A stretch of DNA of 64,000 nt from Roseospira navarrensis (GCF_009601025.1 NZ_WIVE01000002.1:124001-188000), one strand, 5' to 3'; counted from the stretch's first letter, positions 35,453 to 45,312 are shown. The notes: generated by a model not told the origin, from the sequence alone. Numbers and translations: made by a program.

Positions 35453-35656
35453 ATGCCCAAGATGAAGACGAAGAGCGCGGCGAAAAAACGGTTTCGCCTG
35501 ACCGGCACCGGCAAGGTGCGCGCCAACGTGGCCTACAAGCGCCACATGCTGCGCAACAAGCCGCAGAAGATGAAGCGCCAGGCGCGCGGCACGTTCATCC
35601 TGAGCGATGCCGACGCAACCATCATCAAGCGCAACTTCCTGCCCTACGGCCGCTGA
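35453..35656 (+). CDS. rpmI: 50S ribosomal protein L35
   Basis: A 67-aa, strongly basic large-subunit protein. [22 protein letters not shown] and [16 protein letters not shown] are standard L35 sequences. It precedes rplT by 47 bp. In many bacteria infC comes first; here it does not, so this two-gene unit must have its own promoter, possibly in the leader carrying the CACCCC/GGGGTG hairpin. Confidence 0.96.
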   Translation: MPKMKTKSAAKKRFRLTGTGKVRANVAYKRHMLRNKPQKMKRQARGTFILSDADATIIKRNFLPYGR

Positions 35657-35703
35657 TCCAGCGTCGCCGCCCGGGGGCTGCCGTCCGACAGGAGTAGAGA
35701 ACC

Positions 35704-36060
35704 ATGTCCCGCGCCAAGAACGGCACCGTGAGCCATGCCCGCCACAAGAAAATTCTGAAGCTGGCGAAAGGCTATCGTGGTCGCAATGCCACCAACTACC
35801 GCATCGCCATCGAGAAGGTCGAAAAGGGCCTTCAGTACGCCTACCGCGACCGTCGCCAGAAGAAGCGCGACTTCCGGGGCCTGTGGATCCAGCGCATCAA
35901 CGCCGGCGCCCGCCTGCACGGCCTGACCTACAGCGTGTTCATCGACGGCCTGAAGAAGGCCGGCATCGACCTGGACCGTAAAGTCCTGGCCGATCTGGCC
36001 GTGCACGAGCCCGACGCGTTTGCGTCGCTGTGCGAACAGGCCCGCGCCGCGCGCGGGTAA
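35704..36060 (+). CDS. rplT: 50S ribosomal protein L20
   Basis: A 118-aa protein needed for early large-subunit assembly and, in studied bacteria, for autogenous control of the rpmI-rplT mRNA. It has the standard [27 protein letters not shown] start and [22 protein letters not shown] lies before the ATG, and a rho-independent terminator follows. Confidence 0.97.
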   Translation: MSRAKNGTVSHARHKKILKLAKGYRGRNATNYRIAIEKVEKGLQYAYRDRRQKKRDFRGLWIQRINAGARLHGLTYSVFIDGLKKAGIDLDRKVLADLAVHEPDAFASLCEQARAARG

Positions 36061-36088
36061 CGCCCGGCCGCGCCACTCTCTCGGAAAG

Positions 36089-36118
36089 CCGCTCGCCGGG
36101 TTCGGCGGGCGGTTTTTT
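36089..36118 (+). terminator. rho-independent terminator after rplT
   Basis: A 10-bp stem (CCGCTCGCCG with CGGCGGGCGG, one T-G pair) and GGTT loop is followed by six T. It separates rpmI-rplT from pheST and may also act as a partial attenuator because pheS follows in the same direction. Confidence 0.85.
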
Positions 36119-36146
36119 GATATGCGGCACCGGCCACGGGCACCAG

Positions 36147-36190
36147 CCGTCATCGTCGGATGACGGTGGAATGATATGCACCGGGTGCAT
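36147..36190 (+). promoter_or_regulatory. two small hairpins in the pheS leader
   Basis: CCGTCATC/GATGACGG with a GTCG loop (36147-36166) and the inverted repeat ATGCACC/GGTGCAT (36176-36190) lie between the rplT terminator and pheS. There is no T run or phenylalanine-rich leader peptide, so a classical phe attenuator is not supported. An operator or leader role is possible. Confidence 0.35.
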
Positions 36191-36283
36191 GGCAGGGTCG
36201 CGGCCGTCCCGTGGCGGTCTTTTCACAATCGCCCCCGGGTGCTATGCGGGCGTCCCGTGCCGTTTCCTCCCCATGCCGCGCCG

Positions 36284-37372
36284 ATGGACAAGTTGATGGA
36301 CGATCTGGAAACACTGCGTGCCGAACTGACCGAGGCCGTCGAGGCCGCCCCCGATCTGGCCGCCCTGGACGAGGTGCGGGTCGCCGCCCTCGGCAAGAAG
36401 GGCCGCGTGACCGCGCTCATGAAGTCCCTGGGCGGCATGGATCCGGAGCAGCGCAAGGCCTTCGGTCAGGAGATGAACCGGGTCAAGGACGCGGTCGCCC
36501 GGACCATCGAGCAGCGCCGCGCGACCCTGGAGGCGGCCGCCCTGGAGGACCGCCTGCAACACGAGCGCATCGACGTCACGCTGTCGGCGCGCCCCGAAGG
36601 CACGGGCTCGATCCACCCCATCAGCCAGACCTGGGACGAGGTGGTGGCGATCTTCGGCCAGATGGGCTTCGCCGTCGCCGAAGGGCCGGACATCGAGGAC
36701 GACTTCCACAATTTCACGGCGCTGAACTTCCCGCCCGACCATCCGGCGCGGGAGATGCACGACACGTTCTTCCTGCCGGAACGGCCCGATGGGTCGCGCC
36801 ATGTGCTGCGCACGCACACCTCGCCGGTCCAGATCCGCACCATGCTGAGCCAGAAGCCGCCGATCCGCGTGTTGGCCCCCGGGCGGACCTATCGCAGCGA
36901 CTCCGACATGACGCACACGCCCATGTTCCATCAGGTCGAGGGTCTGGTCATCGACCAAGCGACCCACATGGGCCACCTGAAGGGCTGCCTGCAGGAGTTC
37001 GTGGAAGCCTATTTCGAGGTGGACGACGTGCCGATGCGCTTCCGGCCGTCGTTCTTCCCCTTCACCGAACCGTCGGCCGAGGTGGATATCGGCTGCTCGC
37101 GCAAGGACGGCGACCTGCGCATCGGCGCCGGCGACGACTGGCTGGAGATCCTGGGCTGCGGCATGGTGCATCCGAACGTGCTGCGCGCCTGCGGGTTGGA
37201 CCCCGCCGAGTACCAGGGATTCGCCTTCGGCGTGGGCCTGGAGCGCATCGCCATGCTGAAGTACGGCATTCCCGACCTGCGGACGTTCTTCGAGTCCGAC
37301 CTGCGCTGGCTGCGCCATTACGGATTTGGCGCGCTCGATGTGCCCACGCTGCATGGAGGGCTCGGCCGATGA
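36284..37372 (+). CDS. pheS: phenylalanine-tRNA ligase alpha subunit
   Basis: The catalytic alpha chain of the tetrameric enzyme charging tRNA-Phe. The 362-aa protein has the N-terminal coiled-coil (about 1-90), motif 1 region [21 protein letters not shown], motif 2 [16 protein letters not shown] and motif 3 [23 protein letters not shown] 36284 gives the conserved [11 protein letters not shown] start. Its stop overlaps the pheT start (ATGA). Confidence 0.97.
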   Translation: MDKLMDDLETLRAELTEAVEAAPDLAALDEVRVAALGKKGRVTALMKSLGGMDPEQRKAFGQEMNRVKDAVARTIEQRRATLEAAALEDRLQHERIDVTLSARPEGTGSIHPISQTWDEVVAIFGQMGFAVAEGPDIEDDFHNFTALNFPPDHPAREMHDTFFLPERPDGSRHVLRTHTSPVQIRTMLSQKPPIRVLAPGRTYRSDSDMTHTPMFHQVEGLVIDQATHMGHLKGCLQEFVEAYFEVDDVPMRFRPSFFPFTEPSAEVDIGCSRKDGDLRIGAGDDWLEILGCGMVHPNVLRACGLDPAEYQGFAFGVGLERIAMLKYGIPDLRTFFESDLRWLRHYGFGALDVPTLHGGLGR

Positions 37373-39780
37373 AGTTCACCCTGTCCTGGCTCAAGGATCA
37401 CCTGGAGACCGACGCCTCCCTTGACGAGATCACCGACCGGCTGACCATGCTCGGCCTGGAGGTGGAAGGCGTGACCGATCTGCGCGCCACCCTGGCGCCA
37501 TTCACGGTCGCCGAAGTGGTCACGGCCGAGAAGCATCCCGACGCCGACAAGCTGCGCCTGTGCACCGTGCGCACCGGCGCCGAGGGCGAGGCGGACCTTC
37601 AGATCATCTGCGGCGCGCCCAACGCCCGCGCCGGCATCAAGGTGGTGCTGGCCCGGCCCGGCATGACCATCCCGGAAAGCGGTCAGGTGCTGAAGGTCGG
37701 CAAGATCCGGGGCGTCGAAAGCCGCGGCATGATGTGTTCGTCGCGCGAGCTGGGTCTGGGCGACGACCACGCGGGCATCATCGAACTGCCCGCCGATGCG
37801 CCCCTGGGTGTCAGCGTCACCGAGGTCCTGCCGCTGGATCCCATGATCGAGATCGCCATCACGCCCAACCGCCCGGACTGCCTGGGGGTCCGGGGCGTGG
37901 CCCGCGATCTCGCCGCCGCCGGCCTGGGCACGCTCAAGCCGCTGACGGTGGAGCCCGTGCCCGGCACGTTCGAGAGCCCGGTCAAGGTCACCAGCGGCCT
38001 GGATGCGGACGCCCGGGACGCCTGCCCCATGTTCGTCGGCCGGTACATCCGGGGCGTCAAGAACGGCGACAGCCCGCAGTGGGTCAAGGACCGGCTGGCG
38101 GCCATCGGCCTGCGCCCCATCTCCGCCCTGGTGGACGTCACCAACCTGATTGCCTACGAATTCGCCCGGCCGCTGCACGTGTTCGACGCCGACACGCTGA
38201 CCGGCGACATTCATCCCCGCTTCGCCCGCCCGGGCGAGACGCTGCTGGCGCTCGACGAGAAGGAATACGCCCTCTCGCCCGAGGACGTCGCCATCTGTGA
38301 CGACGCCGGCCCGCAAGGCATCGGCGGCGTCATGGGCGGCCTGAGCACGGGCTGCACCGAGACCACCGTCAATGTGTTCCTGGAAAGCGCCCTGTTCGAC
38401 CCGCGCCGCATCGCCGCCACGGGCCGCCGCCTGGGCATCGACAGCGACGCGCGCTACCGCTTCGAACGCGGCGTGGATCCGGAAAGCGCCGTCCTGGGCG
38501 CCGAGGCCGCCACGCGCCTGATCCTGGACTGGTGCGGCGGTGAGGCGTCGCATCTGGTCATCGACGGCGCTCCGCCCGCGTGGCGCACGGAAATCCCGCT
38601 CGACCCCATGCAGGTGCTGCGGCTGTGCGGCCTGCGCCTGGACACGGCCGCCTGCCGCCGCATCCTGGAGGGCCTGGGCTGCGAGGTGCTGGCCGAGGAC
38701 GACCACGGCGTGCTGACCGTCCTGCGCCCCTCGTGGCGGCCGGACATCACCGCCGAGCACGACCTGATCGAGGAAGTCGCGCGCGTTCATGGCTATGGCC
38801 GCATTCCCACGGTCTCGATGCCGCGCGAGCCGATCCCGTCGCAGACGCTGACCAACGCCCAGGTGCGCCGGGTGGCCGCCCGCCGCACCCTGGCCGCGCG
38901 CGGCCTGAACGAGTGCGTCACCTGGTCGTTCCTGCCGCGCGCTCATGCCGAGGCCTTCGGGGGCGGCGCCCCAGCCCTGGATCTGGCGAACCCGATCAGC
39001 AGCGACCTGGACGTCATGCGGCCGTCCATCCTGCCCAACCTGGCCACGGCCGCGCAGCGCAACACCGACCGGGGCGTGCCCAACGCCGCCCTGTTCGAGG
39101 TCGGCCCGCAGTTCGACGGCGGCGAGCCGGGCGAACAGCGCATGGTCGCCGCCGGCCTGCGCGTCGGCCAGAGCGGCCCGCGCCATTGGGATGCGCGGCC
39201 GCGCCCGGTCGATGCCTTCGACGCCAAGGCCGACGCCCTGGCGGCGCTGGCGGCGGCGGGCGCGCCGGTCGCCAGCCTCCAGACGGTGGCCGAGGCCCCG
39301 GCGTGGTACCACCCGGGCCGCTCCGGGTCGCTCAAGCTGGGGCCGAAGGTGCTGGCCTGGTTCGGCGAGCTGCATCCGGGTGTCCTGAAGGCCCTGGACG
39401 TCAAGGGGCCCGTGGCCGCGTTCGAGGTCATGCTGGAAGCCGTGCCCGAGCCCAAGGCCAAGCCCACCAAGGCCCGCCCGCTGCTCAACGCCAGCCCGTT
39501 CCAGCCGGTGGACCGCGACTTCGCCTTCCTGGTGGACGCGGATGTGCCGGCCGAAGCCATGGTGCGCGCCGCCAGGGGGGCGGACAAGGCGCTGATCCGC
39601 GATGTGTCGGTGTTCGATGTCTACCAGGGCGATCGCCTGGAGGCCGGCAAGAAGTCCGTCGCGCTGTGCGTGACGCTTCAGGCGTCGGACCGCACCCTCA
39701 AGGACGACGAGATCGACGCGACCGCCAAGAAGATCGTCGCCGCCGTGGTCAAGGCCTCGGGCGGGGAACTGCGGGGGTAG
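37369..39780 (+). CDS. pheT: phenylalanine-tRNA ligase beta subunit
   Basis: The 803-aa beta chain. Domains in order: B1 ([15 protein letters not shown]), an OB-fold tRNA-binding domain with [16 protein letters not shown] and HPDADKL-like signature (about 43-150), B3/B4 editing region with [21 protein letters not shown] (near 255-275), B5 with [20 protein letters not shown], and a C-terminal anticodon-binding FDX-ACB domain (about 705-803, starting [12 protein letters not shown]). Full length, coupled to pheS. Confidence 0.97.
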   Translation: MKFTLSWLKDHLETDASLDEITDRLTMLGLEVEGVTDLRATLAPFTVAEVVTAEKHPDADKLRLCTVRTGAEGEADLQIICGAPNARAGIKVVLARPGMTIPESGQVLKVGKIRGVESRGMMCSSRELGLGDDHAGIIELPADAPLGVSVTEVLPLDPMIEIAITPNRPDCLGVRGVARDLAAAGLGTLKPLTVEPVPGTFESPVKVTSGLDADARDACPMFVGRYIRGVKNGDSPQWVKDRLAAIGLRPISALVDVTNLIAYEFARPLHVFDADTLTGDIHPRFARPGETLLALDEKEYALSPEDVAICDDAGPQGIGGVMGGLSTGCTETTVNVFLESALFDPRRIAATGRRLGIDSDARYRFERGVDPESAVLGAEAATRLILDWCGGEASHLVIDGAPPAWRTEIPLDPMQVLRLCGLRLDTAACRRILEGLGCEVLAEDDHGVLTVLRPSWRPDITAEHDLIEEVARVHGYGRIPTVSMPREPIPSQTLTNAQVRRVAARRTLAARGLNECVTWSFLPRAHAEAFGGGAPALDLANPISSDLDVMRPSILPNLATAAQRNTDRGVPNAALFEVGPQFDGGEPGEQRMVAAGLRVGQSGPRHWDARPRPVDAFDAKADALAALAAAGAPVASLQTVAEAPAWYHPGRSGSLKLGPKVLAWFGELHPGVLKALDVKGPVAAFEVMLEAVPEPKAKPTKARPLLNASPFQPVDRDFAFLVDADVPAEAMVRAARGADKALIRDVSVFDVYQGDRLEAGKKSVALCVTLQASDRTLKDDEIDATAKKIVAAVVKASGGELRG

Positions 39781-39893
39781 GCACGGTCACGGTCACGGCC
39801 ACACCCCCCGCCCGGGACATGGACTGATGCCGGGCGGCGGCTGTTGCGGTAGGATCGGGGCTCCCGGAGGACACCGGACAGGGAGGACCGACA

Positions 39894-40808
39894 ATGCGAC
39901 GATGGGTCTCGGGACTGTGGTCCGCACTGACGCTTGGGGGGACGACCCTGGCCCTGGCGGCGCTGCCGGCCGGCCCGGGGGCCGCCCAATCCAGCCAGTG
40001 GGACACCGATTTCGGCCCCCTGGTGCTGACCGTGCGCGACGGCGACCGGGTGACCGGGCTGTATCCCGACTACACCGGGCGGGTCGAGGCCACCCTGGAC
40101 CGCGCCCAGCGCAGCATCGCCGGCGTCTGGCGACAACCGAACGCCCGGATGCGCTGCGAACAGGCGTACGAGGGCTCGCACTACTGGGGCCTCGTGACCT
40201 GGTCCCTGCCCGACGAGACCTCCCTGCGCGGCCAGTGGAGCTACTGCGACAACCCGCCGGGCTCGGCGGGCGTTTGGAACGGTACGTTCGTCCGAGGCAC
40301 GCCGCCGCTGTCCACCGGCATGGGCGCCGCGCCGCCATCGGCCCCGCCGTCGGCGCAGAGTGGCGCGCCGCGCCCCGATGCCGCCGAGACGGCGCGGTTT
40401 CTCTGGGGTCAGTCCGTCGATCCGTCTCGCCTCACGGTGCGGCGCGACGACGTGACCTGCGACGGCGAACCCGACCTGTCGCTGGTCTATCTGGACCTGG
40501 ACCATCCGGAGGGTCCGTTCCTGGCCGTCGCCGTGCGCGAGCCCGGGGCGGCGCTGGAAGAGATCCCCGTCACCTATCTGGACTTCGACACCGGCGGCTA
40601 TGCCTCGCTGTGCGGGTCGGCGCGCATGGTCGATGTCTCGGTGGTGGGCGACCTGGAGCCCGAGACGGTGCGCGACCTGACCGGGTTCAATGCCCCGCCG
40701 CTGTGCCGGATCGGGATCCGCCTGGATGACGGGATGTGCGATGCCATCTGGCTGTTCGGCAACCTGGGGCCGGGCTTCCTGGCCGATCTGGTCGTGGGGC
40801 GGAACTGA
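39894..40808 (+). CDS. secreted protein of unknown function with six cysteines
   Basis: A 304-aa protein with a Sec signal peptide (basic MRR, hydrophobic ALTLGGTTLALAALPA, cleavage likely near AAQ-SS around residue 32). The mature part has two portions: residues about 35-135, with the repeated G-W pattern (WGLVTW, GVWNGTFV) of a beta-rich lipocalin-like fold, and about 160-304, joined by a proline/serine linker. Six cysteines in the mature chain could form three disulfides, fitting a periplasmic location. I do not recognise the family. Confidence 0.7.
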   Translation: MRRWVSGLWSALTLGGTTLALAALPAGPGAAQSSQWDTDFGPLVLTVRDGDRVTGLYPDYTGRVEATLDRAQRSIAGVWRQPNARMRCEQAYEGSHYWGLVTWSLPDETSLRGQWSYCDNPPGSAGVWNGTFVRGTPPLSTGMGAAPPSAPPSAQSGAPRPDAAETARFLWGQSVDPSRLTVRRDDVTCDGEPDLSLVYLDLDHPEGPFLAVAVREPGAALEEIPVTYLDFDTGGYASLCGSARMVDVSVVGDLEPETVRDLTGFNAPPLCRIGIRLDDGMCDAIWLFGNLGPGFLADLVVGRN

Positions 40809-40889
40809 CGGCGGGTGATCCGACGCGGGCGGGCGGGCCGTAGGGGCAGGGTCTGTTCCCCCCCTCCCCCCTCGAAGGACTCCCCGTGC

Positions 40890-41639
40890 ATGTCTGAGAC
40901 TCCCGATCCCGTTCTGATCCTCGGCGCGACCGGCGGCGTCGGCACCGCCCTCGCCCATCTGCTGGCGGCGCGCGGCACGCCCCTGCTGCTGCACGGGCGC
41001 GATGCCGCCCGCCTGGAGGAGACCGCCGCCGGCCTGTCCGGTGTCCGCGCAACCCGCGCCGCCGACGCCCTGGATCCGGACGCGCTGTCCGGCGCCGTCG
41101 CGGCCCTGGTGGACGAGGCCGACGGACGCCTGTCCGGCCTGGCCTACTGCATCGGATCCATCCCGCTGATGCCGCTGCGCCGTGTCTCCGCCGCCGCCAT
41201 GGGCGAGACCTATGCGCTCAACGTCACGGGCGCCCTGCTGGCGGTGCAGGCCGCCGCATCCGCCCTGACCAACGGCAACGGGGCCGTGGTGCTGTTCTCG
41301 TCCGTCGCCGCCACGCGCGGGTTCTCCAACCACACCGTGATCGGCGCGGCCAAGGCCGGGGTGGAGGGCCTGACCCGCAGTCTGGCCGCCGACCTCGCCC
41401 CGTCGGTGCGCGTCAACGCCGTCGCGCCCAGCCTGACGCGGACCGCCATGGCGTCCCCCATGACCGGCAGCGAGGCCATGGCGAAGGGCCTGGCCAAGGC
41501 GCATCCGATCCCCCGCCTGGGCGAGGCCGAGGATCAGGCCCGCATCGCCGCCGTGCTGCTGGACCCGCTCAATTCCTGGATCACGGGGCAGGTGATCGGC
41601 GTGGACGGCGGGCGGGGGGCTCTGGCCGGCAAGGGGTGA
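40890..41639 (+). CDS. SDR-family protein lacking the catalytic tyrosine
   Basis: A 249-aa short-chain dehydrogenase/reductase fold. The nucleotide-binding motif GATGGVG is at residues 12-18 and the Asn of ALNVTG at 111. The catalytic Ser is present in FSSVA (about 138) and Lys155 in AAKAG. The expected YxxxK tyrosine is replaced by Ile151. The C-terminal WITGQVIGVDGG, typical of classical SDRs, is intact. Dehydrogenase activity is therefore doubtful; a binding role or use of another residue is possible. ATG 40890 gives the conserved start. Confidence 0.85.
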   Translation: MSETPDPVLILGATGGVGTALAHLLAARGTPLLLHGRDAARLEETAAGLSGVRATRAADALDPDALSGAVAALVDEADGRLSGLAYCIGSIPLMPLRRVSAAAMGETYALNVTGALLAVQAAASALTNGNGAVVLFSSVAATRGFSNHTVIGAAKAGVEGLTRSLAADLAPSVRVNAVAPSLTRTAMASPMTGSEAMAKGLAKAHPIPRLGEAEDQARIAAVLLDPLNSWITGQVIGVDGGRGALAGKG

Positions 41640-41744
41640 ACCCCCGCGCATCCGACCGTTGCGCTCCGTCAATGCCGGCAGGCGCGCTTTCGGGGCATGG
41701 GTGGGCCATCCATCACCGGCACGCCGCCGACCAGGAGAGCCCCC

Positions 41745-42134
41745 ATGCGCCAGTATGTCCTTCAGGAAAAGTACCCCGTCTATCACATGGAGCTGCCGTT
41801 CGCGGAAACCTCCATGACGTCGGTGGACGACATCGTCGCCTATTACAAGAGCAGGATCGACGAGACCCCGTCCGTCACCTTCATCGCCGAGTTCGACCAC
41901 TACGCCCACACCACGGGCATCGGCGGCGAGATCGCGCCGTCCATCAAGGCGGCCAAGAACGTGGTGTTCTGCTTCGGCGTCAAGCTGCCCGGACCGGCGG
42001 TGCTGGCCGTGCGGCCGCGCTCCATCGGCATCGCCGAGCTGGACGACCGCTTCGAGATCACCTTCATGGAAGCGCCCATGCCGGTCGCCAACGACGCCAT
42101 GGAGGCCTGGACCCGCGCCCTGCGCGACCAGTAG
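41745..42134 (+). CDS. small conserved protein of unknown function (DUF6858-like)
   Basis: A 129-aa soluble protein. Conserved-looking blocks include MRQYVLQEKYPVYHMELP at the start, FIAEFDHYAHT and NVVFCFGVKLPGPAVLAVRPRSIG in the middle, and FMEAPMPVANDAMEAW near the end. I associate this pattern, from memory, with a proteobacterial family labelled DUF6858. GGAG at about 8 nt supports ATG 41745. No motif suggests an activity, and the two His residues in DHYAHT could be a metal site, which is speculation. Confidence 0.72.
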   Translation: MRQYVLQEKYPVYHMELPFAETSMTSVDDIVAYYKSRIDETPSVTFIAEFDHYAHTTGIGGEIAPSIKAAKNVVFCFGVKLPGPAVLAVRPRSIGIAELDDRFEITFMEAPMPVANDAMEAWTRALRDQ

Positions 42135-42197
42135 GGGGCGGGCGCAGGCGCGCAGCGGTGGCAGGGAGGAAACCGGCGCCCCATTTGGAGCGTAATA

Positions 42198-42302
42198 CCG
42201 CCCGGCCTATGAAGTGACTTCATAGGCCGGGCGGCCGGTGCGACTGCACCGGCGCCGCGAAGCGGCGTATGGCTTTTGTCCTGACGAGTCAGGACAAAAG
42301 CC
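42198..42302. repeat. array of four consecutive hairpins
   Basis: Within 105 bp lie four back-to-back inverted repeats: an 18-bp perfect stem with a 1-nt loop (42198-42234), CCGGTGC/GCACCGG (42235-42252), CGCCGC/GCGGCG (42253-42267) and a 15-bp perfect stem with a 2-nt loop (42271-42302, arm GGCTTTTGTCCTGAC). The last arm is AT-rich compared with the surroundings. It separates the small conserved gene from the ChaN-like gene. It resembles REP/BIME-type repeats; the second strong hairpin could also terminate transcription although no T run follows. Confidence 0.85.
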
Positions 42303-42352
42303 GGCCAGTATAAGGTTTTGAGCCCCATCACTCTCCGCACAGGATTGCCGTC

Positions 42353-43429
42353 ATGACCCGTCCCGGCCGCACCGCCCTGCCCCTTCTGCTCTGCTCCGCC
42401 CTGGTGGCGGGCGGCAGCGCCTCGGCCCTTGCCGCCGCGCCCCCCTGGGACGGCGCGTGGCAGACCACCATCCGCGCCGACCACCCCATGGTCGGGGCCG
42501 TGGTGGACCCGGGAACGGGCGCGCGCCTGGATCCCGCCAGCCTCGCCGCCCGTCTGGCCGGGGCGGACGTGGTCCTGCTGGGCGAGAAGCACGACAATCC
42601 CGACCACCACGCGGCCCAGGCCTGGCTGCTCGGCCTGATGACGGAGGCCGGGCGCCGGCCGGCCGTGGTCATGGAAATGCTGGACACCGGCCAGGCCGAT
42701 GCGCTGGCGGGGTTCCTCGCGCGCGACGACGTTTCGGCGGCCGACCTGGGGCCGGCGGTGGCCTGGGCCGACAGCGGCTGGCCCGACTGGGCGCAATACC
42801 AGCCCATCGCCGAGGTGGCGCTGGCGGCCGATCTGCCCATCCTGACCGGAAACCTGCCCACGGGCGACGTGCGCCGGGTCGCGTCCGAGGGCGCGGAAGC
42901 GGTCGTCGGCCCCGAGGGCCTTGCGCCCCGCGCCCTGGACAGTCCCCTGCCCGACCGGCTGTCGAAGGCGCTGGGGCAGGAGATCCTGCGCGGACACTGC
43001 GACATGCTGCCCGAGTCCGCCCTGCCCGGCATGATCGCCGCCCAGCGGGCGCGCGACGGCGAGATGGCCCGCGCCCTGCTGGCGGGCCGGGCGCTGGACG
43101 CCACCGACGGCGCGGTGCTGATCGCCGGCAACGGCCATGTGCGGGCCGACCGGGCCGTGCCCTGGTACCTGGACCGGCTGGCCCCTCAGGCGAGTGCTCT
43201 GGTGGTGGGCATCCTGGAGACCCCGGCCGACCTGCCGGACGCCCCAACCGCCGCCGATCTGCGGTCTGACGATGGCGCGGAAAGCGCGGACCGCCGGCCC
43301 TTCGACCTGATCCTGTTCACGCCGGCGCTGGAGGACGTGGATCCCTGCGAGAAGTTCCGCGCCCAGCTTGAGCGGATGCGCGCCGCCCATGGTGGCGACG
43401 GGGAGTCGCAGCAGCCCGAAGCGGAATAA
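42353..43429 (+). CDS. ChaN-like haem-binding-uptake family protein
   Basis: A 358-aa exported protein. The signal peptide (MTRPGRTALPLLLCSALVAG...) ends near residue 28. The body belongs to the ChaN/Tiki-like family, shown by VVLLGEKHDNPDHHAAQAWLL (Glu and His of the GExHxxxxHH type) near 74-94 and VLIAGNGHVRADRAVPWYL near 262-280. Family members bind haem or act as metal-dependent hydrolases. The C-terminus is acidic. No lipobox is evident although a cysteine lies in the signal peptide (LLLCSALVAG), so a lipoprotein is possible. Confidence 0.83.
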   Translation: MTRPGRTALPLLLCSALVAGGSASALAAAPPWDGAWQTTIRADHPMVGAVVDPGTGARLDPASLAARLAGADVVLLGEKHDNPDHHAAQAWLLGLMTEAGRRPAVVMEMLDTGQADALAGFLARDDVSAADLGPAVAWADSGWPDWAQYQPIAEVALAADLPILTGNLPTGDVRRVASEGAEAVVGPEGLAPRALDSPLPDRLSKALGQEILRGHCDMLPESALPGMIAAQRARDGEMARALLAGRALDATDGAVLIAGNGHVRADRAVPWYLDRLAPQASALVVGILETPADLPDAPTAADLRSDDGAESADRRPFDLILFTPALEDVDPCEKFRAQLERMRAAHGGDGESQQPEAE

Positions 43430-43525
43430 CGCGAGCCGGCCTTCGCGCCTTGCGTCCGGTGGGCGGGACCCCGATCATGGCGGCCCGGTCCCTCCTTCCT
43501 GTCCGACGTGAAAGGCCCGCCCGCC

Positions 43526-44911
43526 GTGCCCCTGTCGTCCCCGTCTCTGCAGTCCTGGTGGCAGAGCCTCGCCGTCTATCGCGATATCCGCGTCATCCGG
43601 GTGTTGTTCCTGGGCTTCGCCAGCGGCCTGCCGCTGCTGCTGGTGTTCTCGACGCTGTCCTACTGGCTGGCCGAGTCCGGCGTCTCCAAGACCGCCATCG
43701 GCCTGTTCGCCTTCGCCAGCACCGCCTACGGCTTCAAGTTCATGTGGTCGCCGCTGGTGGACCGGCTGCGCCTGCCGCTGCTGACGTCTCTCCTCGGACA
43801 GCGGCGCGGCTGGCTGCTGGTGGCCCAGGGGCTCATCATCGCCTGCATGGTCGGGCTGGGCAGCACCGATCCGGCGACGGACCTGTGGTGGACCGCCCTG
43901 TGGGCCGTGCTGCTGGCCTTCGCCTCGGCCACGCAGGACATCGTCATCGACGCCTACCGGGTGGAAAGCCTGGACGAGAACCAGCTCGGCGCCGGGGCCG
44001 GCACCATCGTGCTGGGCTACCGCATCGGCATGGTGGCGGCCAGCGGCGGGGCGCTGGTGATCGCCGACATCGGCGGCTGGTTCTGGGCCTACGCGGCCAT
44101 GGCGGGCCTGATGGGCATCGGCATCGTCACCACCCTGCTGAGCCCGGAGCCGGACCGCAGTGCCGCCACCGCCCAGGCCTCGGCCGAGGAAGCCCGGGTG
44201 GAAGCGTTCCTGGAGCGCCGGGCCGGGCTGCCGCCCTGGCTGCGCGACACGGCCGGGTTCCTGTACGGCGCCGTCGTGTGCCCGTTCCTGGACTTCATGA
44301 CGCGCCGGCACTGGATTCTGATCCTGGTGTTCATTGCGCTCTACAAGTACGGCGACGCCCTGCTGGGCATCATGGCCATGCCGTTCTACGAAGAGATCGG
44401 CTTCACCAAGACCGAGGTGGGCGTGATCTCCAAGGGCTTCGGCGTGGTGATGACCATCATCGGCGGACTGGCCGGCGGCCTGCTGGTGGCCCATCAGGGC
44501 ATCATGCGGGCCCTGCTGGTCTGCGGGATCCTGCAGGCGGCCTCCAATCTGGTGTTCGCCTGGCAGGCCTATGTGGGGCCGGACGTCGGATGGCTGGTCG
44601 TGACCATCGGCGTGGAGAACCTGACCGGCGGCATGGGCACGGCCGCGTTCGTGGCCTATCTGTCGTCGCTGTGCAACATCGCCTATACGGCGACCCAGTA
44701 CGCGCTGGTCTCCAGCCTGATGAGCTTCGCGCGCACCTTCTTCGCCGCCGGCGGCGGCTGGCTGGCCGATCAGGTGGACTGGGTCAGCTACTTCCTGCTC
44801 ACCACTCTGGCCGCCGTGCCGGGCCTGCTGCTGCTGCTGTGGATGATGAAGGCCTTCCCCAGCCGCGAAACCCGCGCCGACCCGAAAGCCGCCTGGGCGG
44901 AGGAGGATTGA
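43526..44911 (+). CDS. ampG: AmpG-family muropeptide transporter
   Basis: A 461-aa MFS permease with about 12-14 spans. FLGFASGLPLLLVFSTLSYWLAESGVSK near the start, FMWSPLVDR and ATQDIVIDAYRVE are AmpG hallmarks. AmpG imports anhydro-muropeptides for cell-wall recycling and can influence beta-lactamase induction. GTG 43526 has AAAGG at 10 nt; GTG 43508 in frame is the alternative. No other recycling genes are adjacent. Confidence 0.88.
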   Translation: MPLSSPSLQSWWQSLAVYRDIRVIRVLFLGFASGLPLLLVFSTLSYWLAESGVSKTAIGLFAFASTAYGFKFMWSPLVDRLRLPLLTSLLGQRRGWLLVAQGLIIACMVGLGSTDPATDLWWTALWAVLLAFASATQDIVIDAYRVESLDENQLGAGAGTIVLGYRIGMVAASGGALVIADIGGWFWAYAAMAGLMGIGIVTTLLSPEPDRSAATAQASAEEARVEAFLERRAGLPPWLRDTAGFLYGAVVCPFLDFMTRRHWILILVFIALYKYGDALLGIMAMPFYEEIGFTKTEVGVISKGFGVVMTIIGGLAGGLLVAHQGIMRALLVCGILQAASNLVFAWQAYVGPDVGWLVVTIGVENLTGGMGTAAFVAYLSSLCNIAYTATQYALVSSLMSFARTFFAAGGGWLADQVDWVSYFLLTTLAAVPGLLLLLWMMKAFPSRETRADPKAAWAEED

Positions 44912-44931
44912 GGGGCGTCAGGGGTCTCCGC

Positions 44932-45312
44932 CTATGACGGCAGGTCCTCCCGCGCCGAAACCAACACCGCCATCAAGGGCCCGATGCTGTTGACGCACGT
45001 CGTCCAGACAATCTCGTAGTTGATCGAGTGGTACCCGTGGAAAATATGATTTCTCATGGCATAAAGCCTGGAGAACGGTATCTCTGGGTGATCTTTGGCA
45101 TAGTCGGGGTATGAACGCTCAATATCGTGCGCGACCTCTCCAAGCACACCGATATTGAAGACCACCGCATCCCTTATCATATTCGACGCGGCTGCATCCG
45201 CCAGGAAGTCTTCCTTTTGGACATCCTCAAGATACAGTTCAATGCGTTGAACCGCGTCGATCATGAACCCCAACAGGTCGCCCAGGGAAAACCGCTCCCG
45301 GTCGGCCGTCAT
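44932..45312 (-). CDS. hepT: HepT-type (DUF86) toxin ribonuclease
   Basis: A 126-aa HEPN-domain protein. The catalytic Rx4HxY motif is complete: R87, H92 and Y94 in RNHIFHGY. In characterised pairs HepT is an RNase whose tyrosine in this motif is polyadenylylated by the partner MntA. ATG 45312 overlaps the mntA stop by 4 nt (ATGA), so the pair is translationally coupled with the antitoxin first. GC content is visibly lower than in neighbouring genes, suggesting horizontal origin. Confidence 0.9.
   Translation of the reverse strand: MTADRERFSLGDLLGFMIDAVQRIELYLEDVQKEDFLADAAASNMIRDAVVFNIGVLGEVAHDIERSYPDYAKDHPEIPFSRLYAMRNHIFHGYHSINYEIVWTTCVNSIGPLMAVLVSAREDLPS

Noticed and set aside
36119-36283. 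Classical phenylalanine attenuator before pheS
   Set aside because: No short leader ORF with phenylalanine codons and no T-ended alternative hairpin after the rplT terminator.
42180-42310. CRISPR array
   Set aside because: The repeats are inverted and of different sequence, with no direct repeats or spacers and no cas genes.
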